A DNA stretch of 6,044 nt from Deinococcus sp. (lineage in GTDB: Bacteria; Deinococcota; Deinococci; Deinococcales; Deinococcaceae), in contig JANXWI010000282.1 of the NCBI GenBank assembly GCA_025351205.1, positions 1 to 6,044 on the forward strand, written 5' to 3'. The position numbers and the translations under genes were made by a program. Below are positions 1-3,977 of this stretch, piece by piece (positions within the stretch are counted from its first letter, which is position 1; every line of letters begins with the position of its first letter). The notes below the pieces were generated by a model. The model searched no databases, was not told where the DNA came from, and worked only from the letters and a program-made list of their open reading frames with translations.

Positions 1-342
1 CGCCCGCAACTCCAGCACGACGTCGTGGTCGTCGAAGGGGTCGCGGGGCAGCAGCAGCACCTCCAGTTCGCCTTCCAGCTGCGCCATGCGGGCCAGGCTG
101 CCGCCCAGTTCGGCGCGGGCCAGCTCCGCCATCTCGGGGTCGGTCAGCAGGCTGCGCGCCCCGTCGGCCTGCTCCTGCTGGCGGGCGTACTCGCGCCACA
201 GCGTCATCAGGGGCGTCAACTCGCGGTGCCTGCGGGTCAGCCGGGTGTACTCGGCGGCGTTCGCCAGCACGGCTGGGTCGCCCATGCTGCGCTCGATGGC
301 GGTGTACTCGCGGCTCAGCTCATCTATTCGGCCACTCAGCAC
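1..342 (-). CDS. prfA: Peptide chain release factor 1 (RF1), N-terminal part, cut by window edge
   Basis: RF1 enters the ribosomal A site at UAA or UAG stop codons and triggers release of the finished protein. Only the first 114 codons are present. They form the charged, helical domain 1, and the segment ends in the family signature LLLPRDPFDDHDVVLELRA at residues 96-114, directly before where the GTGGDEA stretch should follow. The PxT anticodon-like motif and the GGQ catalytic loop lie outside the window. The start is GTG at 342-340: the frame has a stop 26 codons upstream and no other usable start codon between, GGAG lies 10 nt upstream, and the resulting N-terminus (MLSGRIDELSREYTAIERSMGDP) fits the family. 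The gene diverges from hom. A small upstream ORF overlaps its start by 7 nt. RF1 rather than RF2 is inferred from the N-terminal sequence; the specificity motif is not visible. Confidence 0.93.
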   Translation of the reverse strand, partial: MLSGRIDELSREYTAIERSMGDPAVLANAAEYTRLTRRHRELTPLMTLWREYARQQEQADGARSLLTDPEMAELARAELGGSLARMAQLEGELEVLLLPRDPFDDHDVVLELRA

Positions 343-464
343 GCGCCCGGGACTCCGGGGGGCTGGCGGCGCTGCGGTGGCTGGTATTGCGGTGGCCGGT
401 TCCGGAGGGGCGGCGCAGCGGGCGGGTGCTCACGGACAGAGAGGCTTGACGGATGGTTGAACAT
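336..464 (-). CDS. Possible 42-aa Pro-rich leader ORF overlapping the prfA start
   Basis: An ATG at 464-462 opens a 42-codon frame that ends in TGA at 338-336, so its stop overlaps the prfA GTG start (342-340) in a different frame. The product is Pro/Arg/Gln-rich, with several PP pairs (PPAAPPLRNRPPQYQPPQ) and a late QPPG. A TAGAGT hexamer (TANNNT type, 476-471) sits 6 nt before the ATG, the arrangement expected for a leaderless Deinococcus mRNA; there is no clear -35. No family was recognised. Third-position GC is only moderately high, so this may simply be the 5' untranslated region of prfA. Translational coupling to prfA is an inference from the overlap alone. Confidence 0.25.
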   Translation of the reverse strand: MFNHPSSLSVREHPPAAPPLRNRPPQYQPPQRRQPPGVPGAC

Positions 465-621
465 GAGACCACTCTAGCGCGGTGCGGGCCGCCGCTTCGT
501 GGCCGAACGGTCTTATGGTACGGGCCGCTGATGCAGAGCTGGAAGGCGGGGCTGGATGTGCGGACTGCCGTCAGTGCGGAATGGACGAATTTTTTCAGGC
601 GAAATCCGTATCAGCCAATGA

Positions 622-676
622 TCTCAGACAGTTTCGAGGGGCAGGACGAAGTGAGCCAAGGAAACGCTGTCTGAGA
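622..676. repeat. Inverted repeat, 14 bp with one 2-nt bulge, 25-nt loop
   Basis: TCTCAGACAG (622-631) is perfectly complementary to CTGTCTGAGA (667-676). The pairing continues inward as TTTC (632-635) with GAAA (661-664), leaving CG (665-666) bulged. The loop is 636-660. No T-tract follows on either strand, so a simple intrinsic terminator is not supported. It could be a structured RNA element, an operator-like palindrome, or the ends of a small decayed element. Confidence 0.6.
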
Positions 677-840
677 CGTCAATTCTACTCATCCCCTCGC
701 TGCGAGATGTGCCAGTCCCAACCCCCCACTTAAGGGGAGGGGCTAAAAACGCTGTGTTGACCGGGATCGGATTTCTCGTTCTGAAAACATTCCGGACCAT
801 TGATCAAACCGTCCTGAAAGATCTGCTCCGATCAGTTCAG

Positions 841-899
841 CGTCCGGGCAACACGGCGTCCAGGCAACACGGCGTTCGGGCAACACGGCGTCCAGACAG
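841..899. repeat. 16-bp tandem repeat, 3 copies plus a partial, upstream of hom
   Basis: Three consecutive 16-mers at 841-856, 857-872 and 873-888 read CGTCCGGGCAACACGG with one substitution each in copies 2 and 3 (CCAGG for CCGGG; GTTCG for GTCCG). A decaying fourth copy begins CGTCCAGACAG at 889. The array ends about 40 bp before the hom start, in the expected promoter region. The period is not a multiple of three and no gene covers it. Confidence 0.85.
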
Positions 900-926
900 C
901 CCGCCCGCCGAAGAGGGTGTGGCGGC

Positions 927-932
927 TATCAT
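927..932 (+). promoter_or_regulatory. Candidate -10 element for leaderless hom mRNA
   Basis: TATCAT lies exactly 7 nt before the ATG at 940, the geometry seen when transcription begins at the A of the start codon. No Shine-Dalgarno sequence sits at a usual distance from either candidate ATG: GAGGG at 913-917 is 13 nt from the ATG at 931 and 22 nt from the one at 940. No good -35 is visible. Leaderless mRNAs with TANNNT at this spacing are common in Deinococcus; applying that here is an inference. Confidence 0.4.
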
Positions 933-939
933 GCGCCCC

Positions 940-1926
940 ATGACCACTCCCGTCCCCCTCAAGACCGTGACCGTCGGGCTGCTCGGCTGCGGCACGGTGG
1001 GCCTGAACGTGCTGCACCTGCTGGAACGCCGCCGCGACATCTTTGCCGACATCGGCGTGAAGGTGGTGGTGGCGGGCGTGCTGGTGCGCGACGCCGGGCG
1101 CGTGCGGGACGTGCCCGCCGGCACTCCACTGACCGACGATCCCGGCTTCTTGCAGGAGTGCGGCGTGGTGATCGAGGCCCTGGGCGGCACGGTGCGCCCA
1201 TTGAGTCTGCTGCACCCGTACCTGAAGTCGGGCCGCCCGGTCATTACCGCCAACAAGGCGCTGCTGGCCGAGTGCTGGCGTGATCTGCGCGAGTACGCCC
1301 TGGCCGGAAAGCTGTACTACGAGGCGTCGGTGATGGCCGGAACCCCGGTGATCGGCCCGATGAGCACCGTGCTGCGGGCCAGCCGCTTCGAGAGCCTCCA
1401 GGCGGTGCTGAACGGAACCTGCAACTACATCCTGACCCAGATGGAAGACGGCAAGGAATACGCCCAGGCCTTGGAAGAGGCGCAGGCCCTGGGCTACGCC
1501 GAGGACCCGCCGACGCTCGACGTGGGCGGTTTCGACACCGCGCACAAGCTGGCGATCCTGGCCCGTTTCTGTGCCGACGGCGACTTCGCCTACGATCAGG
1601 TACAGGTTCAGGGCATCGAGGGCGTGACCCTGAAAGACGTGCAGGACGCCGCCCAGGCCGGAGAGAAGTACAAGCTGATCGCAGAACTGAAGCCCGGACA
1701 GGGGGGCGTGGGCTGGGAGGCCAGCGTGTCGCCGCAACGCCTGCCCAACAATCACCCGATTTGCAGCATCGGGGCGGGGCGCAACGCGCTGGTGTTCCGG
1801 GGCGAGGAGTGCGGCGAGCTGTACTTCGCGGGTGGCGGAGCGGGCGGCATGGTCACCGCCAGCGCGATGGTGGGCGACCTGCTCGACATCGTGATCGGCT
1901 TTCCGGGGCACGTGCCGCTGCACTGA
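940..1926 (+). CDS. hom: Homoserine dehydrogenase (ACT-less, monofunctional)
   Basis: This cytosolic NAD(P)H enzyme reduces L-aspartate 4-semialdehyde to L-homoserine, the branch point to threonine and methionine. The 328-residue product opens with a Rossmann fold, glycine motif GCGTVG at 16-21. The nucleotide/substrate lysine is in VITANKALL (K106). The catalytic domain has NGTCNYILTQM (158-168) and the signature YAEDPPTLDVGGFDTAHK, whose E188, D199 and K203 match Glu208, Asp219 and Lys223 of the yeast enzyme. The chain returns to the nucleotide domain at GGGAGGMVTASAMVGDL. It ends there, with no C-terminal ACT domain, so threonine feedback through ACT is not expected. In the signature, the usual E-x-D-P is E-D-P-P. 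The start at 940 fits the TATCAT leaderless arrangement; an in-frame ATG at 931 would add three residues. The frame is open back to 709, but that stretch is intergenic. The gene stands alone between divergent prfA and a convergent neighbour. Confidence 0.95.
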   Translation: MTTPVPLKTVTVGLLGCGTVGLNVLHLLERRRDIFADIGVKVVVAGVLVRDAGRVRDVPAGTPLTDDPGFLQECGVVIEALGGTVRPLSLLHPYLKSGRPVITANKALLAECWRDLREYALAGKLYYEASVMAGTPVIGPMSTVLRASRFESLQAVLNGTCNYILTQMEDGKEYAQALEEAQALGYAEDPPTLDVGGFDTAHKLAILARFCADGDFAYDQVQVQGIEGVTLKDVQDAAQAGEKYKLIAELKPGQGGVGWEASVSPQRLPNNHPICSIGAGRNALVFRGEECGELYFAGGGAGGMVTASAMVGDLLDIVIGFPGHVPLH

Positions 1927-1933
1927 AGGGCAG

Positions 1934-2080
1934 ACGACCCCTCCCCCCCCGCTGCGCGAGGCCCTCTCCCCCCGGAGAGGGGGAAAAGCAATCGCTGCGC
2001 TCACGACCCCTCTCCCGCTGCTGCGCAGCGCCCCTCTGCAAGCAGCTGTCCCAGTCTCCCGCAGGGGGCGAGGGGTAAAA
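1934..2080. repeat. C-rich/G-rich intergenic repeat cluster
   Basis: The word ACGACCCCTC occurs at 1934-1943 and again at 2003-2012, each followed by a C-run and CGCTG, which suggests two diverged copies of one element about 69 bp apart. Inside are a hairpin CCCTCTCC-CCCC-GGAGAGGG (1962-1981) and a hairpin CGCTGC-tgc-GCAGCG (2016-2030). The cluster ends with CCAGTCTCCCGC...GAGGGGTAAAA (2051-2080), resembling 712-749 upstream of hom. No T-tract follows the hairpins, so terminator function for hom is possible but not shown. The pattern fits a dispersed intergenic repeat family. Confidence 0.5.
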
Positions 2081-2201
2081 GGCCAGTGCCCGATGACAAA
2101 AAGTAGATCGTCTGGATGCACTTGCAGCCCTTCCAGATCGTTGCCGCACAGCCTTCGGCGGATCAAAGCCGCGCCCAGGCGTCCGAGTGACCCAGCCGAA
2201 C

Positions 2202-2249
2202 TCCTGACGTTTCCAGCGTCAGGAAGCGGATTTCCGCCTTCCATATGGA
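2202..2249. repeat. Three adjacent palindromes in 48 bp
   Basis: TCCTGACG-TTTCCAG-CGTCAGGA (2202-2224) is a perfect 8-bp stem. GCGGA-TT-TCCGC (2226-2237) is a perfect 5-bp stem. TCCATATGGA (2240-2249) is a perfect palindrome. The three are separated by only 1-2 bases. A looser stem TCTGGA/TCCAGA lies upstream (2111-2137). No coding signal and no T-tract accompany them. They could form a structured RNA, a REP-like element, or the remains of a small mobile element. Confidence 0.6.
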
Positions 2250-2327
2250 CAGAACCAGGGTCAATACCCCACCGGATGAGCCGACGTGCTTTGCCAGCAG
2301 CGCAGCGCTTGACGGTTCTTCTAGGCC

Positions 2328-2351
2328 CCCCTACCCCGGTGGGGGTAGGGG
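2328..2351. terminator. 10-bp perfect GC-rich hairpin, possible bidirectional stop element
   Basis: CCCCTACCCC (2328-2337) and GGGGTAGGGG (2342-2351) form a perfect 10-bp stem with a GGTG tetraloop. It lies between convergent genes, about 57 nt beyond the TerD-AIM24 stop. There is no U-tract on either strand, so it is not a canonical intrinsic terminator; it could block polymerase or protect 3' ends. Its right arm is shared with a G-quadruplex motif. Confidence 0.4.
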
Positions 2352-2364
2352 CTGGGGGTGGGGG
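2341..2364 (+). other. G-quadruplex motif
   Basis: Four G-runs of 5, 4, 5 and 5 (2341-2345, 2348-2351, 2354-2358, 2360-2364) are separated by TA, CT and T. Loops this short with runs of four or more predict a very stable parallel quadruplex. It lies on the plus strand, so it is on the non-template strand for hom read-through and would be C-rich in the TerD-AIM24 transcript. The first two runs are also the right arm of the hairpin at 2328-2351, so the two structures exclude each other. Confidence 0.6.
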
Positions 2365-2390
2365 AAACGCAAATGCTCAAAGCCAGAGCA
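2365..2390 (-). terminator. Weak intrinsic terminator candidate for the TerD-AIM24 gene
   Basis: Read on the minus strand, TGCTC-TGGCTTT-GAGCA (2390-2374) forms a 5-bp stem and is followed at once by TTTGCGTTT. It begins 17 nt after the stop codon. The stem is short and the T-tract interrupted, so function is uncertain. Confidence 0.3.
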
Positions 2391-2407
2391 CAGCAAAACC
2401 TTCCACC

Positions 2408-3763
2408 TCAGTGCATATTCTCCTCGTAAGGCTGCACGATCACGAAGCCCTCGCCGGTAAACGCCATCTGAAACGTCTCGCCGCCCCCACGCCCGAAGAT
2501 CGTCTTCAGCGAACTGTCCATCTTCAGCTGCGGCGAAAGCCCCTCGCTCCAGCCAATCGTGGCGTTGGGATCGGTGTACACCGTCTCGCCGCCCGTGACC
2601 CGGAGCGTCAGGGGCCGCCCGTGGCTGAGCAGCGCCAGCATGCCCTGCCCGCTGAGCAGCACGCTGAACAGCCCGCCCGACACCATGCCAGCGGCGCTGC
2701 GCTGCCTGACAATACTGTGCTGCACCGTGTCCTCGAAGGCCAGCAGCGCGTGTCCGGCCACGTTCACGGCGTCGCCTCGCAGCTTCAGGATGGTGATTTC
2801 CTTGGCCTGGTCGGCGAGGTAGCAGACGCCTGTTCCCTCGATCTTGGCCAGCGGCTCCCTCTCGCTGCTCACGGCCCGCACGAGTGCTTTCATGAGACCG
2901 CCTTCGAGCATGCCCTCGCGTTTGAAGCTCAGGTTGCCCGAGTACGCCACCATCGCGCCCAGCTTGCTCCAGACGCGCCCGCGCACCTTCACTTCCAGCA
3001 TGCGCTCGTTTTCCAGCTCGAAGGCGTCACCGGGGCGGTCTGCCTCGGCGGTCTTGCTCAGAAACTGGGACAGGCTCACTGTTCCGTCCGAATCTGGTCC
3101 GTCGGCAGCGGGGGAGAGGCCGGGGCGAGCGGGCGCTGCCACCGGCGGGCGTGGCGTGGTAGGGGCCTGGAAGCGGTCAGACGGTCCTGGGGGAGCTGAG
3201 ACGGGCGCAGCCTGGACCGGGGGTATGGCAGGTTCGCTCGCTTCACCCCCGAAGTTGATCAGCAGCGCGTCCAGCCCGCCCGAAAAGCCCTGCCCGACGT
3301 TCGCCACCCGCCACGCGCCGCCGTGTTCGTACACCTCGGCCACCATCACGGCGCGCTCGGTGCTGAAATCCCTGCCGCGCAGCTCCAGGCTGGCCTGTCG
3401 TTCTGGGCTGTTCCGAGCCGGGTCGCCCAGCGTCCATTCCAGGGTGCCCAGGTCCGAAAACGGCCTGCTCTCGTGCGTCACCACGAACATCAGGCGGCGC
3501 ACGCTGGCTGGAAGCCTGTCCAGGGCAACCTGGAAGGTGCCGCCCCAGGGCTGCTGGGTAAGTGTCACCTCGCCGCCGGGGCTGGAGAGCTGGTTGTAGA
3601 ACACGAAATAGCGGTCATCTTGCAGCCTGCGCTCAGCGTCTAGGCCGAACACGCTCACGTCCGCGCCACTCAGGTCATGGCGCAGGGTTATTTCCAGAAG
3701 ATTGGCCGCGCCGCCCATCAGGTCCGACAGGTTGCGTTTTTCGCCGCGTTGAAGCTGGGTCAT
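2408..3763 (-). CDS. TerD-domain / AIM24-domain fusion protein
   Basis: A 451-residue, probably cytosolic two-domain protein with no signal peptide or membrane segment. Residues 1-173 are a TerD-type domain: opening MTQLQRGEKRNLS, DLSGADVSVFGLD (30-42), DDRYFVFYNQ (49-58), RDFSTERAVMVAEVYEHGGAWRV (131-153) and VGQGFSGGLDALL (156-168). Residues 174-228 are a Pro/Ala-rich linker. From about 245 to 447 lies an AIM24 (DUF124/TIGR00266) domain, with GRVWSKLGAMVAYSGN (262-277), LLAFEDTV, GLFSVLLSGQGMLAL and TIGWSEGL. TerD proteins are calcium-binding members of tellurite and chemical-stress systems. The GDDE acidic stretch usual in TerD is replaced by WGGTFQVAL, so one calcium site may be lost; D30, D35, D42, D49 and D50 remain. 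The start is fixed by AGGAG 5 nt before the ATG at 3763. Divergent from purM, with no ter genes visible next to it. Function is inferred from domains only. Confidence 0.9.
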   Translation of the reverse strand: MTQLQRGEKRNLSDLMGGAANLLEITLRHDLSGADVSVFGLDAERRLQDDRYFVFYNQLSSPGGEVTLTQQPWGGTFQVALDRLPASVRRLMFVVTHESRPFSDLGTLEWTLGDPARNSPERQASLELRGRDFSTERAVMVAEVYEHGGAWRVANVGQGFSGGLDALLINFGGEASEPAIPPVQAAPVSAPPGPSDRFQAPTTPRPPVAAPARPGLSPAADGPDSDGTVSLSQFLSKTAEADRPGDAFELENERMLEVKVRGRVWSKLGAMVAYSGNLSFKREGMLEGGLMKALVRAVSSEREPLAKIEGTGVCYLADQAKEITILKLRGDAVNVAGHALLAFEDTVQHSIVRQRSAAGMVSGGLFSVLLSGQGMLALLSHGRPLTLRVTGGETVYTDPNATIGWSEGLSPQLKMDSSLKTIFGRGGGETFQMAFTGEGFVIVQPYEENMH

Positions 3764-3785
3764 GTCGTCTCCTGTCGCCTGCCCG

Positions 3786-3860
3786 GTGGCTGTCATTCCT
3801 GTGACTGTCATTCCTGTGGCTGTGACGTTCGTGGCTGGAATTTACGTGGCTGTGATCTCC
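3786..3860. repeat. 15-bp imperfect tandem repeat, five copies, upstream of TerD-AIM24
   Basis: Five consecutive 15-mers run from 3786 to 3860, each starting GTGGCTG or GTGACTG on the plus strand: 3786-3800, 3801-3815, 3816-3830, 3831-3845, 3846-3860. The two nearest the gene differ at one base (GTGGCTGTCATTCCT, GTGACTGTCATTCCT); the outer ones diverge in their second half. In the sense direction of TerD-AIM24 the core reads AGGAATGACAGCCAC, so copies carry AGGA and an ATG. The array ends 22 bp before the TerD-AIM24 start and probably lies in its leader. Confidence 0.85.
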
Positions 3861-3935
3861 GGGGATGGTGCTGCCGTACAGGATAATCGAATCGGCGCGG
3901 CGGAACGGTTGCAGGGAGCGCGTCCAGGGTGGGTG

Positions 3936-3964
3936 TTCAGGCGGGCGGTGGCCCCTGCTACACT
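3936..3964 (+). promoter_or_regulatory. purM promoter candidate, extended -10
   Basis: TGCTACACT (3956-3964) is an extended -10 with hexamer TACACT, and TTCAGG (3936-3941) lies exactly 17 nt upstream as a weak -35. The ATG of purM begins 14 nt after the hexamer, so the mRNA leader would be only about 6-8 nt, with no room for and no sign of a Shine-Dalgarno sequence. Confidence 0.45.
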
Positions 3965-3977
3965 GTCCGCCAGACCC

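Larger units (their letters stand above)
343..939. other. Divergent intergenic region between prfA and hom
   Basis: About 600 bp separate the two start codons. Besides the possible leader ORF, the region holds a bulged inverted repeat (622-676), a small hairpin CTCG-ctg-CGAG (696-706), a C-run/G-run element ending in GGGGAGGGGCTAAAAAC (712-750), a TTGATCAA palindrome (800-807) and a 16-bp tandem repeat (841-899). Base composition around 575-840 is visibly more AT-rich than the genes. The short plus-strand ORFs here (453-674, 482-733) give unrecognisable, low-information products, so I call no protein gene. A weak promoter-like pair, TTGACC (757-762), 17 nt, TCTGAA (780-785), points toward hom. 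Confidence 0.6.
1927..2407. other. Convergent intergenic region between hom and the TerD-AIM24 gene
   Basis: These 480 bp hold no convincing gene. The open frames crossing it (minus 832-2244, plus 2093-3199, plus 2245-2460) have low-information products and run antisense into real genes. The region contains C-rich/G-rich repeat elements (1934-2080), a run of nested palindromes (2202-2249), a hairpin with an overlapping G-quadruplex motif (2328-2364), and a short terminator-like stem for the minus-strand gene (2365-2390). Since both flanking genes point inward, transcription stop signals for both are expected here. Confidence 0.6.
3764..3977. promoter_or_regulatory. Divergent promoter region of TerD-AIM24 and purM
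   Basis: The 214 bp between the two starts carry both promoters. For TerD-AIM24 (minus), a TATCCT hexamer at 3885-3880 is the only reasonable -10 I see, with no recognisable -35; it would give a leader of roughly 110 nt covering the 15-bp repeats, then AGGAG before the ATG. No sequence like the palindromic RDRM operator of the Deinococcus radiation-response regulon is visible. Confidence 0.35.

Noticed and set aside
25..477. Plus-strand open frames opposite prfA
   Set aside because: The minus strand encodes the clear RF1 N-terminus; the plus-strand products are low-complexity shadows.
453..733. Small plus-strand ORFs (73 and 83 codons) between prfA and hom
   Set aside because: No recognisable motif, no ribosome binding site, AT-richer non-coding composition, and they run through the inverted repeat.
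709..939. Upstream extension of the hom frame by about 77 residues
   Set aside because: The added residues do not resemble the family and cover the 16-bp repeat; the Rossmann motif sits at the normal distance from the ATG at 940.
832..2244. 470-codon minus-strand open frame opposite hom
   Set aside because: It is antisense to a clear homoserine dehydrogenase and its product is a low-complexity His/Gln/Gly/Arg-rich chain, typical of shadow frames in GC-rich DNA.
2093..2460. Possible gene or transposase remnant in the convergent intergenic region
   Set aside because: Translations in all frames show no transposase or other family motif; only palindromes and G/C runs are supportable.
841..3860. 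Repeat arrays as a possible CRISPR
   Set aside because: Units are directly adjacent with no spacers and are only 15-16 bp long.
3762..3977. Upstream extension of the purM frame by 72 residues, with a Val/Ile/Pro pentapeptide pattern
   Set aside because: The pattern is the 15-bp repeat translated by chance; it would overlap the TerD-AIM24 start and the family does not have such a domain.
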